Assembly: GCF_013415485.1 (NCBI RefSeq)
Contig: NZ_JACBXS010000007.1
Coordinates: 62,001-126,000, forward strand
Reading direction: 5' to 3'
Length of the DNA stretch: 64,000 nt
Source of the DNA: Rhabdonatronobacter sediminivivens
GTDB taxonomy: Bacteria; Pseudomonadota; Alphaproteobacteria; Rhodobacterales; Rhodobacteraceae
In this document: piece by piece, positions 8,104-19,200 of the stretch
Layout of the letters: every line of letters starts with the position of its first letter
How positions within the stretch are numbered: the stretch's first letter is position 1
Program-made: the position numbers and the translations under genes
Notes under the pieces: model-generated
Told to the model about the DNA's origin: nothing
The model's database searches: none
The model's input: the letters and a program-made list of their open reading frames with translations, nothing else

Positions 8104-8427
8104 TCAGCGCCGCGCCTCATCGGCGTTGATCTTCACCGGCATGGGGATCAGGCGCCGGGGCAGGATCGGCAGCGCGTCACGCTGGCCGCCCTTTGGCTCA
8201 TCATCGTCATCGGCCATGCGCATCACGGCAATGGCAAATTGCACCCCGGCAAAGACGATCCCGTTGAAGAACACCAGCAGGAACAGCGCCAGATAGCCGC
8301 CCGGGGCGTTGAAGATCAGGTGCTGCAGATTGGCGACATTGGTCCATATCAGCAGGGCGACGAAGATCGCGGCCAGGCCAAAGCCGATCAGAACCTGCCG
8401 GATATAGAGTTTCACGAGTTCGGGCAT
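8104..8427 (-). CDS. Small two-helix membrane protein, function unknown
   Basis: 107 residues beginning MPELVKLYIRQ. Two hydrophobic segments are visible (VLIGFGLAAIFVALLIWTNV and LALFLLVFFNGIVFAGVQFAIAVM), followed by an acidic then basic cytoplasmic tail (DDDDEPKGGQR). The start is supported by GGAGGT 5 bp upstream of ATG 8427; the frame extends further upstream but without a ribosome site. It is divergent from the M20 peptidase. I do not recognise a named family. Confidence 0.75.
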   Translation of the reverse strand: MPELVKLYIRQVLIGFGLAAIFVALLIWTNVANLQHLIFNAPGGYLALFLLVFFNGIVFAGVQFAIAVMRMADDDDEPKGGQRDALPILPRRLIPMPVKINADEARR

Positions 8428-8584
8428 GCGGCACCTCCAGTGTTGCGCTTGAACATAAGGGCACAGGCGGCCAGAACAACCCTGCAGCCCCGGGGCAATT
8501 GCGCGCAGGGGCGCAGGGGGCGGGGTTGCGGCTGGCCGGGAAATGGGGCCATCTGCTGACACGGCAACGCAACAGGGGGCAGGG

Positions 8585-9979
8585 ATGAGCAGGCAGGACG
8601 CATTGGACCACGCAGCGCAGGATATCGACACAGGGCCGTTCCTGCAGGATCTGGCGACCCTCATCGCCGTGCCCACCGAAAGTCAAAATCCCAACCGGGG
8701 TGATGCGTTACGGCACTATCTTGAGGTAACCCTGCGCCCCATGCTGGAAGGGATGGGCTATAGCGTCACCTTGCATGACAACCCGCTGGGCCTGCCCTTT
8801 CCGCTGCTGCTGGCCGAGCGCCACGAAGCTGACAGCCTGCCCACGGTGCTGACCTATGGCCATGGCGATGTGATCCTGGGCCAGGAAGGGCAATGGGCGG
8901 AAAACCGCGATCCCTGGCGGATGGAGCAGGTGGGCGACCGCGTCTATGGCCGCGGCGCCGCCGACAACAAGGGCCAGCATTTCACCAACATCCGCGCGCT
9001 GGGCCATGTGATGGCGGCGCGGGGTGGGGCGTTGGGCTTCAACTCCAAGATCCTGATCGAAACCGCCGAGGAAGCAGGCTCGCCCGGATTGGCCGAATTC
9101 TGCAAGGCGCAGGCGAAGGCGCTGGCGGCGGATGTGCTGATCGCCTCGGACGGGCCGCGGATTGATCCGGGGCGGCCAACGGTGTTTCTGGGCACGCGTG
9201 GGGCGCTGAATTTCGCGCTGAAGGTGGACCTGCGCGCGGGGGCGCATCATTCGGGCAACTGGGGCGGGCTGCTGGCCAATCCGGCGGTGATGCTGGCACA
9301 GGCGCTGGCCTCGATCACCGATGCGCGCGGGGCGATCCGGATCCCTGAATGGCGCCCTGACAGCCTGACACCGGATGTGCGCGCCGCATTGGCCGACATC
9401 ACCCTGCCCACGCACCCCGACCTGCCGCAGATCAACCGCGACTGGGGTGAGCCGGAGCTGACACCCGAGGAGCGCGTCTTTGGCTGGAACAGCTTCGAGG
9501 TGCTGGCCCTGCACGCTGGCACGCCCGAGCGCCCGGTGAACGCCATCCCTGGCAGCGCCGTGGCCCATTGCCAGTTGCGCTATGTGGTCGGCACCGATGC
9601 CGATGACATCCTGCCCGCCCTGCGCCGGCATCTGGACCGCGCGGGCTTCCCGCAGGTGCAGGTGGATGCCACGCGCGAGACCCTGTTCCACGCCACCCGC
9701 GCGCCGCTGGACAGCCCCTGGGTGCGCCTTGCGGCGGCCTCGATCGCTGCGACCACCGGCCAGTCTCCGGCGCTGATGCCCAATCTGGGCGGGTCGCTGC
9801 CCAATGAATGCTTTGCCGAGACCCTGGCGCTGCCCACGGTCTGGGTGCCCCATTCCTACGGCGGGTGCAGCCAGCACGCGCCCAATGAACATGCCCTGCT
9901 GCCGCTACTGCGCGACTCGCTTCAGATCATGACCGGGATCTTCTGGGACGTGGGCGAAGGCGGGCCGCCTGCGCCATAG
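8585..9979 (+). CDS. M20 family metallopeptidase (dipeptidase-like)
   Basis: 464-residue cytosolic enzyme. The M20 zinc-site motifs are present: YGHGDV (first ligand and catalytic Asp), RGAADNKGQ (bridging Asp), ETAEEAGSPG (catalytic Glu and ligand) and SDGPR. The dimerisation lid follows (HHSGNWGGLLANPA), and NLGGSLPNE with HSYGGCSQHAPNEH completes the site. The length fits the dipeptidase or carnosinase-like branch, but substrate is not predictable. ATG 8585 is preceded by a GGGGGCAGGG purine run; an upstream ATG at 8543 lacks one and adds low-complexity sequence. Confidence 0.88.
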   Translation: MSRQDALDHAAQDIDTGPFLQDLATLIAVPTESQNPNRGDALRHYLEVTLRPMLEGMGYSVTLHDNPLGLPFPLLLAERHEADSLPTVLTYGHGDVILGQEGQWAENRDPWRMEQVGDRVYGRGAADNKGQHFTNIRALGHVMAARGGALGFNSKILIETAEEAGSPGLAEFCKAQAKALAADVLIASDGPRIDPGRPTVFLGTRGALNFALKVDLRAGAHHSGNWGGLLANPAVMLAQALASITDARGAIRIPEWRPDSLTPDVRAALADITLPTHPDLPQINRDWGEPELTPEERVFGWNSFEVLALHAGTPERPVNAIPGSAVAHCQLRYVVGTDADDILPALRRHLDRAGFPQVQVDATRETLFHATRAPLDSPWVRLAAASIAATTGQSPALMPNLGGSLPNECFAETLALPTVWVPHSYGGCSQHAPNEHALLPLLRDSLQIMTGIFWDVGEGGPPAP

Positions 9980-10014
9980 GTGCTGGCGGCGCGTCCGGCG
10001 GGGGGAGGGGCGGT

Positions 10015-10659
10015 TCAGCCTTGGGCCAGCCCTGCGGCGGTATGGGCCAGACGGGTGATGGCCCCCCAGTCACCGGCATCCAGGGCGCTGCGCGGGGCAA
10101 TCCAGCTGCCGCCCACGCAGATCACATTCGGCAGCGCCAGATAGTCCGGGGCCAGGGCCTCGGTGATCCCGCCGGTGGGGCAGAACTTGATCTGCGGCAG
10201 GGGCGCGGCCAGGGCAGCCAGGGCGCGGGCGCCGCCGATAGCCTCGGCCGGGAAGAATTTCTGCACGCTGTAGCCGCGGTCCATCAGCGCCATCGCTTCG
10301 GTCGCCGTAGCGGCGCCCGGCAGCAGCGGCAACGCATTGGCCACGCAGGCGTCAATCACCGGCGCTGTCCCACCGGGGGAGACACCGAACACCGCGCCGA
10401 CCTGTTTCGCCGCCGCGACATCGTCGGGCGTCAGCAGCGTTCCTGCGCCCACCGTTGCACCGGGAACCTGCGCCATTTCGGCAATGGCTTCCAGCGCGCA
10501 GGGGGTGCGCAGCGTCACCTCCAGCGTGGTCAGGCCCCCGTCCACCAGTGCCTGGGCCAGGGGGCGGGCATGCTCCAGACGGTCGATCACCAGCACCGGC
10601 ACCACCGGCCCTTGGGCGCAAATCTGCAACGTCAATTCGCTTTGCTGCTGCGGGTTCAT
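10015..10659 (-). CDS. eda: 2-dehydro-3-deoxyphosphogluconate (KDPG) aldolase
   Basis: 214 residues, normal for the family. It cleaves KDPG to pyruvate and glyceraldehyde 3-phosphate in the Entner-Doudoroff pathway. The catalytic Glu is in TLEVTLRT, the Schiff-base Lys in VQKFFPAE, and the phosphate-binding region in CPTGGI and GGSWI. The partner gene edd is not in this window. A perfect LacI-type palindrome lies 26 bp upstream of the start codon, implying sugar-controlled expression. A close relative acting on KDPGal is possible. Confidence 0.92.
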   Translation of the reverse strand: MNPQQQSELTLQICAQGPVVPVLVIDRLEHARPLAQALVDGGLTTLEVTLRTPCALEAIAEMAQVPGATVGAGTLLTPDDVAAAKQVGAVFGVSPGGTAPVIDACVANALPLLPGAATATEAMALMDRGYSVQKFFPAEAIGGARALAALAAPLPQIKFCPTGGITEALAPDYLALPNVICVGGSWIAPRSALDAGDWGAITRLAHTAAGLAQG

Positions 10660-10685
10660 GGCAGGGGTCCCGTGATCATGGCTGT

Positions 10686-10697
10686 GTTAGCGCTAAC
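10686..10697. promoter_or_regulatory. LacI/GalR-type operator upstream of eda
   Basis: GTTAGCGCTAAC is a perfect 12-bp palindrome with the central CG step typical of LacI-family sites. It lies 27-38 bases upstream of the eda ATG, where it would overlap the promoter or start of transcription. No LacI-family regulator gene is in the window, so the cognate protein is encoded elsewhere. Confidence 0.65.
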
Positions 10698-10736
10698 CAG
10701 ATAGCTGGACTGGCGCCGTTTCTCAACCCCCCGCGC

Positions 10737-11177
10737 TCAGGCCCGCATATGCCGCGCCCGCGCGCCCCGCTCGATTGCCGCTGCATGCAGGCGGTCGATC
10801 TCCAGCTCATGGCGGATTTCCTCCAGCAGGCGCAGCTCGGCCTGTTCCAGTTTGCCATCGGCTGCAGCGACATCGCAGGCCAGCGCATAGGCGGTTTCCA
10901 CCAGCCGCTCCGGCAGGCTGGCGCGGATCAGGCCAAAGAGCGCATCCAGGCCGTCATCATCCTCGAACAGATCAAACACCGTGCGCGCCACGATCTTGAT
11001 CCGGTCCACATCATAATCGGCAAAGATCGGCAGATAATTCACGATCCCCTGTATGCTGACCAGCTCGGCGGTGCGGATATCGGAATCGGCCACGGAAACG
11101 GCGATCATGATCGCCACAAGGCTGTCCTGCGGGGTGAGTGATGCGGGCGGGGTCATGGTGGCGGCCTGAGGTTGCAT
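10737..11177 (-). CDS. TerB-like family protein
   Basis: About 146 residues, all-helical, with the two-fold acidic TerB pattern: MIAVSVADSDIRTAEL near the start and ACDVAAADGKLEQAELRLLEEI near the end. TerB domains bind metal through acidic residues and appear in tellurite-resistance and membrane-stress contexts; a single-gene TerB like this has no assigned reaction. ATG 11177 is taken as start; ATG 11156 (MTPPASLTPQDS) is an alternative and neither has a strong ribosome site. It is divergent from lysK across about 95 bp. Confidence 0.8.
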   Translation of the reverse strand: MQPQAATMTPPASLTPQDSLVAIMIAVSVADSDIRTAELVSIQGIVNYLPIFADYDVDRIKIVARTVFDLFEDDDGLDALFGLIRASLPERLVETAYALACDVAAADGKLEQAELRLLEEIRHELEIDRLHAAAIERGARARHMRA

Positions 11178-11272
11178 ATCAGCCAGAATATTGACCTGCG
11201 CGCGCCCCGGCAATAGGTAGCAACCCTTCGCGTGCGCATGGGGCGCGCGCCCTAAACAGCATGTGATCCGAA

Positions 11273-12853
11273 ATGTCGAACCTGAAAGACGCCGCGATGC
11301 AATCCAAGGCCTGGCCCTTCGAGGAAGCCCGCCGCGTGCTCAAACGGATCGAGGCGCGCAAGACGCCCAAGGACCATGTGCTGTTCGAAACCGGCTACGG
11401 GCCGTCCGGCCTGCCGCATATCGGCACCTTCGGCGAGGTGGCGCGCACCACCATGGTCCGCCGCGCGTTCGAGCTGATCAGCGACATCCCCACCCGGCTG
11501 GTTTGTTTTTCGGACGACATGGACGGGATGCGCAAGGTGCCTGAGAACGTGCCGGACCCGGCCGCCCTGCGCGCGCATCTGCAAAAGCCGCTGACCGATG
11601 TGCCGGACCCGTTCGGCACGCATGACAGCTTCGGCCACCACAACAACGCCATGCTGCGCCGGTTCCTGGACACGTTCGGCTTCGACTATGAGTTCATCAG
11701 CGCGACCGAGTTCTACCGCTCCGGCCAGTTCGACACGGTGCTGCTGCGCGCCGCCGAACGCTATGATGACCTGATGAAGGTGATGCTGAAATCCCTGCGC
11801 GAGGAGCGCCAGCAGACCTATTCCATCTTCCTGCCGCTGCACCCGGAAACCGGCCGCGTGCTCTATGTGCCGATGAAGCATGTGGACGGCGCGAAGGGTG
11901 AGATCACGTTTGACGATGAGGACGGCCGCGAATGGACCCTTCCGGTCACCGGCGGCAACGTCAAGCTGCAATGGAAGCCCGATTTCGGCGCCCGCTGGGC
12001 CGCGCTGGACGTGGATTTCGAAATGTATGGCAAGGATCATTCCACCAACACGCCCATCTATGACCGCATCTGCGAAATTCTGGGCGGGCAGGCGCCAGAA
12101 CACTTCACCTATGAGCTGTTCCTGGATCAGAACGGCGAGAAGATCAGCAAATCCAAGGGCAATGGCCTCAGCATCGACGAATGGCTGACCTATGCCAGCA
12201 CCGAATCGCTGTCCTATTTCATGTTCCAGAAGCCAAAGACCGCCAAGCGGCTGTGGTGGGACGTGATCCCAAAGGCGGTGGATGAATACCACCAGCAGCT
12301 GCGCGCCTTTTCCGGCCAGACGCCTGAACAGCAACTGGCCAACCCCGTTTGGCACATTCACGGCGGCCAGCCGCCCGAAAGCCGCATGGTGGTGCCGTTC
12401 TCGATGCTGCTGAACCTGGCCTCGGTCGCGGGTGCCACCGGCAAGGAAGGGCTCTGGGGCTTCATCCGCCGCTACGCCCCCGAGGCTACCCCCGAAACCC
12501 ACCCGGATCTGGATGCCGCCGCGGGTTTCGCGCTGGCCTATTTCCGCGATTTCGTGACGCTGAATTTCCGCGCCCCTGACCCGCGCGAAGCCGCCGCAAT
12601 GGCCGATCTGGCCGACCGCCTGCGCGCCTGGGATGCCGGCCAGGACGCCGAGGCCTTGCAGACCCTGGTCTTTGCGGTCGGCAAGGAGCACGGCTTCGAC
12701 CCCCTGCGCGATTGGTTCAAGGCGCTCTACGAGGTCCTGCTGGGCCAAAGCCAGGGCCCCCGCTTCGGCGGGTTCATCGCGCTTTACGGTGTGACCGAAA
12801 CCGTGGCGCTGATCGACCGCGCCCTGGCCGGAGACCTGATCCGCGCCGGATGA
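11273..12853 (+). CDS. lysK: Lysine--tRNA ligase, class I
   Basis: 526 residues. This is the class I (archaeal-type) lysyl-tRNA synthetase that most alphaproteobacteria use instead of class II LysS. The HIGH-like signature is [10 protein letters not shown] and the KMSKS-like loop is KISKSKGN. The C-terminal helical region recognises the tRNA. It charges tRNA-Lys for translation. The gene stands alone and is divergent from the TerB-like gene. The start ATG 11273 gives [19 protein letters not shown] 11297 is a less likely internal alternative. Confidence 0.95.
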   Translation: MSNLKDAAMQSKAWPFEEARRVLKRIEARKTPKDHVLFETGYGPSGLPHIGTFGEVARTTMVRRAFELISDIPTRLVCFSDDMDGMRKVPENVPDPAALRAHLQKPLTDVPDPFGTHDSFGHHNNAMLRRFLDTFGFDYEFISATEFYRSGQFDTVLLRAAERYDDLMKVMLKSLREERQQTYSIFLPLHPETGRVLYVPMKHVDGAKGEITFDDEDGREWTLPVTGGNVKLQWKPDFGARWAALDVDFEMYGKDHSTNTPIYDRICEILGGQAPEHFTYELFLDQNGEKISKSKGNGLSIDEWLTYASTESLSYFMFQKPKTAKRLWWDVIPKAVDEYHQQLRAFSGQTPEQQLANPVWHIHGGQPPESRMVVPFSMLLNLASVAGATGKEGLWGFIRRYAPEATPETHPDLDAAAGFALAYFRDFVTLNFRAPDPREAAAMADLADRLRAWDAGQDAEALQTLVFAVGKEHGFDPLRDWFKALYEVLLGQSQGPRFGGFIALYGVTETVALIDRALAGDLIRAG

Positions 12854-12964
12854 CCCCGCCCGGGCGCCCCTTGGCCCTGCGTATCCGATGCCTGCGCCGA
12901 TGGTGACGCGCAAGCCATTTCTTGCGGATGGATCGGGCCTGGGGGCGCCCTTCGCCATGCAGCG

Positions 12965-13369
12965 TCAGTGATCGGCCAGAATATCGGCACTCACGAAATA
13001 TACATGAAGCTGATAGAGCGGATCGCTGATCGGTCCGGCGCCGTCGGGTTTGTATTCCAGATCGATATGGCTGATCGGCGGCGTTTCCATGCCTGTCATC
13101 AGCCCGGTCCAGTCCTGCCCGTCGGCCAGCGCATCGGCCATGAACATGTATTCCACACAGACAACACGCCCGTTGATCACGCACCAGATCGGCCCGGTGG
13201 GCAGGTCCGCAGGGTGGGCGTAATGCACGCCCATATGCGGCACATGCGGGCTGATGGCCACGGCCTCGGGGGCGATATCGGCGACCATGGGCAGATGGTC
13301 CAGCCCGGCACCGGAACTGGCGAACGGAACCAGCGCCAGCACGGCGCCCAGACGAATTGCAGATGTCAT
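12965..13369 (-). CDS. Secreted protein of unknown function, divergent from LysR regulator
   Basis: 134 residues with a cleavable signal peptide (MTSAIRLGAVLALVPFASSGAG). The mature part is rich in His and acidic residues (HVPHMGVHYAHPADLP, then VEYMF and HIDLEYKPDG), which suggests a metal- or ligand-binding periplasmic protein. There is some resemblance to small TTHB210-like (DUF5602) proteins, but I cannot confirm this. The start is firm: AGGAGG lies 9-14 bases upstream. It shares its intergenic region with a LysR gene, a common sign that it is the regulator's target. Confidence 0.75.
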   Translation of the reverse strand: MTSAIRLGAVLALVPFASSGAGLDHLPMVADIAPEAVAISPHVPHMGVHYAHPADLPTGPIWCVINGRVVCVEYMFMADALADGQDWTGLMTGMETPPISHIDLEYKPDGAGPISDPLYQLHVYFVSADILADH

Positions 13370-13462
13370 GTCTTTCCCTCCTCCTAGAATGACGGCAGGG
13401 CCGCCGCGGCCATGATGGCGCGGATGAATTCATTTGATAAATTGATTGATCGGATATTTACT

Positions 13463-13477
13463 ATTTGCATGGCAAAT
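13463..13477. promoter_or_regulatory. Dyad spanning the LysR start codon
   Basis: ATTTGC-ATG-GCAAAT is a perfect 6-base inverted repeat whose centre is the proposed ATG of the LysR gene. It contains a T-N11-A core as in LysR boxes. It sits in an unusually AT-rich stretch (13430-13477) that also looks like promoter DNA. Autoregulation is the likely role but is inferred. Confidence 0.45.
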
Positions 13478-14404
13478 CTGGCAGGGTTCGATCTGAATCT
13501 CTTGCGGGTTCTGGACGCGCTGTTGCGCGAACGCTCCACCGTGCGCGCGGGCGAACGCCTGGGGCTGTCGCAGCCTGCGGTTTCGGCGGCACTGGGACGG
13601 TTGCGCCATGCGCTGGGCGATCCGCTGTTCGTGCGGCAGGGGCAGGGCATGACCCCCAGCAGCCTGGCCCTGGCGCTGGAGCCTGAGCTGCGCCGCGTGC
13701 TGCAGGATCTGGAAACCCTGCTGCGGGGTCCTGGCGGGTTCGACCCCGCGCAGGCAACGTTCGATTTCCGCATCTCGGGCACCGATTTCTTTTCCTCGAT
13801 GCTCATGCCCGCGCTGGTGCAGCGTCTGGCGGCAAGGGCGCCAGGCGTGCGGGTCCAACTGGTTGATCTGGTCCCCGATGCCTATGTCGAGATGCTGGAC
13901 CGCTACGAGGTCGATCTTGGCCTGATCCCCGAACGCGATTTCCCCGCCTGGGTCGCCCACGCAAGGTTGCTGACCTGTGGCTTTGTGGTGGTGGCGCGGC
14001 GCGGGCATCCGCGCCTTGCATCCGTGCCCGCCGCCGCCCCGGTGCCGCTGCCGCTCTATTGCGCGCTGGATCATGTGCTCTGCTCGCCCGAAGGGCGGTT
14101 GCACGGGCTGGGCGATGCCGCGCTGGCCGCCGCCGGGCACCGCCGCCGGGTTGTTGCCAGCGTGCCGGTTTTCGAAGGTGTGCTGCGTATCGTCGCGCAG
14201 ACGGATTTGCTGGCGCTGGTGCCGGTGCCGATTGCCCGGATGCGGGCGACCGAAGGCACATATGACATCTACGCTCCGCCCGTACCCATCAGCCCGGTGC
14301 ATCTGTGCATGATCTGGCATCGGCGCTTCGATGATGACCCGGGCCACCGCTGGATGCGGGGTCAGGTTGCGGAAGTGCTTGCACCGCTGGGTCGCGTGGG
14401 GTGA
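13469..14404 (+). CDS. LysR family transcriptional regulator
   Basis: 311 residues. The N-terminal winged helix-turn-helix is clear: [40 protein letters not shown]. The effector-binding half follows. ATG 13469 places [11 protein letters not shown] about ten residues in, as usual for the family. Frames from ATG 13412 or 13424 would add an atypical AT-rich leader. No ribosome site precedes 13469, so the message may be leaderless or the upstream start real. It is divergent from a secreted protein and 32 bp upstream of adenine deaminase, either of which it may control. Confidence 0.88.
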   Translation: MANLAGFDLNLLRVLDALLRERSTVRAGERLGLSQPAVSAALGRLRHALGDPLFVRQGQGMTPSSLALALEPELRRVLQDLETLLRGPGGFDPAQATFDFRISGTDFFSSMLMPALVQRLAARAPGVRVQLVDLVPDAYVEMLDRYEVDLGLIPERDFPAWVAHARLLTCGFVVVARRGHPRLASVPAAAPVPLPLYCALDHVLCSPEGRLHGLGDAALAAAGHRRRVVASVPVFEGVLRIVAQTDLLALVPVPIARMRATEGTYDIYAPPVPISPVHLCMIWHRRFDDDPGHRWMRGQVAEVLAPLGRVG

Positions 14405-14436
14405 ACTGGCGCCGACGCGGCAAGGCAGGAGGCGGC

Positions 14437-16131
14437 ATGATGCGCGAGCAACTGGAACGGCGGATCGCCCAGGGACGTGGGGACGAACGGGCGGATCTGG
14501 TGCTGCGCGGCGGGCGGGTGCTCTGCCTGGTGACGGGGCAGGAAATCGCCGGCGACGTGGCCATCTGCGGCGACACCATCGTCGGCGTCAGTGCGGGCTA
14601 TGACGGCGCCCGCGTCATCGACGTCACCGGCAAATGGCTGGTGCCCGGCTTCATCGACACGCATCTGCATATCGAAAGCTCCTGCATCACCCCGCATGAG
14701 TTCGACCGCTGCGTGGCCCCCCGCGGCGTCACCACCGCCATCTGCGACCCGCATGAAATCGCCAATGTCGCCGGGCTGGCGGGGATCGACTACTTCCTGG
14801 CCGCCAGCGCGCAGACGGTGATGGATATCCGGGTGAACCTGTCCTCCTGCGTGCCGTCCTCGCATATGGAAACTGGGGGTGCAGCCCTGTCGGCGGCCGA
14901 TCTCGCGCCGCTGGCCGAGCACCCTTCCGTGATCGGCCTGGCCGAGTTCATGAACTTCCCCGGCGTGATCCATCGCGATCCGGGCTGCATGGACAAGCTC
15001 GCTGCCTTTGCCGGGCGCCATATCGACGGGCACGCGCCCCTGCTTTCGGGCCGTGACCTCAACGCTTATGTGGCCGCCGGCATCCGCACCGAACATGAAT
15101 GCACCAGCGCGGCCGAGGCGCGCGAGAAGCTGCAGAAGGGCCTGCGCGTGCTGATCCGCGAAGGCTCTGTCAGCAAGGATCTGGACGCGCTGGCCGAACT
15201 CCTGACCCCGATCACCGCGCCCTACATGTGCCTGTGCACCGATGACCGCAACCCGCTGGACATCGCCGAACACGGCCATCTGGACCACATGATCCGCAGC
15301 CTGATCGCGAAGGGCTGCGATACGCTCTCGGTCTATCGCGCCGCCTCGCTCAGCGCGGCCGAGGCGTTCGGGCTGAAGGATCGCGGCCAGATCGCGCCGG
15401 GAAAACGCGCCGATATCGTGGTGCTGGAGGATCTGGCCGAGTGCCGCGCGGCCATGGTCTTCTGCGGCGGCGTTCTGGCCGATGACGCGGCTTTCGCCGC
15501 GCGCGCCACCACCGCGCCGGTTGCCCGCGCGTCGGTGCGCGCGCCGCAGGTCTCGGCCGCCGATTTCCGCCATAACGGCCCCGCGCAGGCGCATGTGATC
15601 GGCATCCTGCCGGGCAAGATCATCACCGAACACCGGCGCGCCGAGATCCCCACCATTGATGGCGACCAGCGCCCGGACCCCGCGCGCGATCTGGCCCGGA
15701 TCGCGGTCATCGAACGCCATGGGGTGAACGGCAACATCGCCACCGGCTTCGTACAGGGGTTCGGCATGACCCGCGGCGCCATCGCCTCGACCGTCTGCCA
15801 TGACCACCACAACATCGCCGTGGTCGGGCAGGATTATGCCGACATGGCGCTGGCCGCGAACCGGCTGGGCCAGATCGAAGGCGGCTTCGTGGTGGTGGCC
15901 GACGGCGCGGTGCTGGCGGAACTGCCGCTGCCGGTGGCCGGGCTCATGTCGCTCGATCCGTTCGAGGTTGTGCACCAGCGCCTGATCGCGCTGCGCAGCA
16001 CTGCCCGGTCGCTGGGGGTCACGCTGGAAGAACCTTTCCTGCAACTCGCCTTCCTGGCGCTGCCGGTGATCCCGCATCTGAAGATCACCGACCACGGCAT
16101 GGTGGATGTGGATCGCTTCGCCGTTATCTGA
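14437..16131 (+). CDS. ade: Adenine deaminase
   Basis: 564 residues. It deaminates adenine to hypoxanthine in purine salvage. Amidohydrolase motifs are visible: the DTHLHIES metal site, a conserved Glu in [16 protein letters not shown], and CTDDRNP carrying the catalytic Asp. The C-terminal adenine-deaminase domain includes [18 protein letters not shown] and [16 protein letters not shown] lies four bases before ATG 14437 and seven before ATG 14440. It follows the LysR gene closely and could be co-transcribed with it. Confidence 0.92.
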   Translation: MMREQLERRIAQGRGDERADLVLRGGRVLCLVTGQEIAGDVAICGDTIVGVSAGYDGARVIDVTGKWLVPGFIDTHLHIESSCITPHEFDRCVAPRGVTTAICDPHEIANVAGLAGIDYFLAASAQTVMDIRVNLSSCVPSSHMETGGAALSAADLAPLAEHPSVIGLAEFMNFPGVIHRDPGCMDKLAAFAGRHIDGHAPLLSGRDLNAYVAAGIRTEHECTSAAEAREKLQKGLRVLIREGSVSKDLDALAELLTPITAPYMCLCTDDRNPLDIAEHGHLDHMIRSLIAKGCDTLSVYRAASLSAAEAFGLKDRGQIAPGKRADIVVLEDLAECRAAMVFCGGVLADDAAFAARATTAPVARASVRAPQVSAADFRHNGPAQAHVIGILPGKIITEHRRAEIPTIDGDQRPDPARDLARIAVIERHGVNGNIATGFVQGFGMTRGAIASTVCHDHHNIAVVGQDYADMALAANRLGQIEGGFVVVADGAVLAELPLPVAGLMSLDPFEVVHQRLIALRSTARSLGVTLEEPFLQLAFLALPVIPHLKITDHGMVDVDRFAVI

Positions 16132-16246
16132 TCGCGCCCGCGCCGAACAGGGCTTGCACCGACCCCGCCCATGGATATAACCCGCAGCAATTTGCGCGCC
16201 GGGCGGTGGCCCCGCGCGCCCGCAGGACCGCAGCCCGGGGGCCGAC

Positions 16247-19200
16247 ATGCCGAAAAGAACCGATATCAACTCCATCATGATCATCGGGGCAGGGCCGATC
16301 ATCATCGGCCAGGCCTGCGAATTCGACTATTCCGGCGCCCAGGCCTGCAAGGCCCTGCGCGAGGAAGGGTACCGGGTGATCCTGGTCAATTCGAACCCCG
16401 CCACCATCATGACCGACCCCGGCCTGGCGGATGCCACCTATATCGAACCCATCACGCCCGAAATCGTCGCCAAGATCATCGAGAAGGAACGCCCCGACGC
16501 GCTGCTGCCCACCATGGGCGGGCAAACGGGGCTGAACACCTCGCTGGCGCTGGAAGAGATGGGCGTGCTGGCGAAATACGGGGTCGAGATGATCGGCGCG
16601 CGCCGCGAGGCGATCGAAATGGCCGAGGACCGCAAGCTGTTCCGCGAGGCGATGGACCGGATCGGGCTGGAAAACCCCCGTGCCACCATCGTTGCCGCCC
16701 CGAAGCTGGAGAGCGGCAAGTATGACATCAACGCCGGTGTCGCCAAGGCCATGGAGGCGCTGGAGGATATCGGCCTGCCCGCCATCATCCGCCCGGCCTA
16801 TACCCTGGGCGGCACCGGGGGCGGGGTGGCCTATAACCGCGATGATTATGAACGCATCTGCCGGTCGGGGCTGGATGCCTCGCCCGTGGCGCAGATCCTG
16901 GTGGATGAAAGCCTGCTGGGCTGGAAGGAATACGAGATGGAGGTCGTGCGCGACCGCGCCGACAACGCCATCATCGTCTGTTCCATCGAAAACGTGGACC
17001 CGATGGGCGTGCATACGGGCGATTCCATCACCGTCGCCCCAGCGCTGACGCTCACCGACAAGGAATACCAGATCATGCGCAACGGCTCGATTGCCGTGCT
17101 GCGCGAGATCGGCGTGGAAACCGGCGGCTCCAACGTGCAATGGGCGATCAACCCCGCCGACGGGCGGATGGTGGTGATCGAGATGAACCCGCGCGTGTCG
17201 CGTTCCTCGGCGCTGGCGTCCAAGGCCACGGGCTTTCCCATCGCCAAGATCGCCGCCAAGCTGGCGGTGGGCTACACCCTGGATGAGCTGGACAACGACA
17301 TCACAAAAGTGACACCCGCCAGCTTTGAACCCACCATAGATTATGTGGTCACCAAGATCCCGAGGTTCGCTTTTGAAAAGTTCCCGGGATCGAAGCCCGA
17401 GCTGACCACCGCCATGAAATCCGTGGGCGAGGCCATGGCCATTGGCCGGACCTTCCACGAATCGGTGCAAAAGGCGCTGGCCTCCATGGAAACCGGCCTG
17501 ACCGGGTTCGATGAGATCGCCATCCCCGGCGCGCCCGACCGCGCCGCCATCATCAAGGCGATCAGCGCCCAGACCCCGGACCGGCTGCGCCTGATCGCCC
17601 AGGCCATGCGCGAGGGGCTGTCCGATGACGAGATCCAGCGCGCCACCGCCTTCGACCCCTGGTTCCTGGCCCGCATCCGCGAGATCATCACCACCGAAGC
17701 CGCCATCCGCCGCGATGGTCTGCCCGTGACCGCCGAAGGGCTGCGCGCGCTCAAGATGCTGGGCTTCACGGATGCGCGCCTGGCCGCGCTGACGGGCCGC
17801 GATGAGGCGCAGGTTCGCCGCGCGCGTCACAATCTGGGCGTGACCGCGGTGTTCAAGCGCATCGACACCTGCGCCGCCGAGTTCGAGGCCCAGACCCCCT
17901 ATATGTATTCCACCTATGAAACCCCCGTCATGGGCGATGTGGAGTGTGAGGCCCGCCCCAGTGACCGCAAGAAGGTGGTGATTCTGGGTGGTGGCCCCAA
18001 CCGGATCGGGCAGGGGATCGAGTTCGACTATTGCTGCTGCCACGCCTGTTTCGCCCTCACCGACGCGGGCTATGAGACGATCATGATCAACTGCAACCCG
18101 GAGACGGTGAGCACCGATTATGACACCTCGGACCGGCTGTATTTCGAACCGCTGACGCTGGAGCATGTGCTGGAAATCCTGACGGTCGAGCAGGAGCGCG
18201 GCACGCTGCACGGAGTGATCGTGCAGTTCGGCGGCCAGACGCCCCTGAAACTGGCCAACGATCTGGAAGCGGCGGGCATCCCCATCCTGGGCACCTCGCC
18301 CGATGCCATCGACCTGGCCGAGGACCGCGAGCGGTTTCAGGCGCTGCTGAACACGCTGGGCCTGAAGCAGCCGGTGAACGGCATTGCCTCCAGCCCCGAA
18401 CAGGCGTTCGCGATTGCGAAATCCGTGGGCTATCCGCTGGTGATCCGCCCCTCTTATGTGCTGGGTGGCCGCGCCATGGAGATCGTGCGCGATGACGCCC
18501 ATCTGGAGCGCTACATCCGCGAGGCGGTGGTCGTGTCCGGCAAGAACCCGGTGCTGCTGGACAGCTATCTTTCGGGCGCGGTCGAGGTCGATGTGGACGC
18601 GCTCTGCGATGGCGAAGCGGTGCATGTGGCCGGGATCATGCAGCATATCGAGGAAGCGGGCGTCCATTCCGGCGACAGCGCCTGTTGCCTGCCGCCGCAC
18701 ACCCTTGGCGCCGATGTGGTGGCCGAACTGAAGCGCCAGACCGAGGCGCTGGCCAAGGGCCTGAATGTGGTCGGGCTGATGAATGTGCAATTCGCCATCA
18801 AGGATGGCGTGATCTACGTGCTGGAGGTCAACCCCCGCGCCAGCCGCACCGTGCCCTTTGTGGCCAAGGCCACCGACAGCGCGATTGCCTCGATTGCCGC
18901 GCGGCTGATGGCGGGCGAGAAGCTGGCCGATTTCGCCCTGCGCCCGCCCTATGACACCTCGGTAGGGCCAACCGATGTGATGCCGCTGGCCGATCCGCTG
19001 ACCCTGGCCGATCCGATCACGCCGTGGTTTTCGGTCAAGGAGGCGGTGCTGCCCTTTGCCCGCTTCCCCGGCGTGGACACGCTGCTGGGCCCGGAGATGC
19101 GCTCCACCGGTGAGGTCATGGGCTGGGCGCGCAACTTCGCCCGCGCGTTTCTGAAGGCGCAACTGGGGGCGGGGGTAAACCTGCCCGAAACCGGCCAGGT

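Noticed and set aside
12774-13433. A 219-codon minus-strand frame overlapping the secreted protein
   Set aside because: It is Arg- and Cys-rich without motifs; the 12965-13369 frame has a signal peptide and strong ribosome site.
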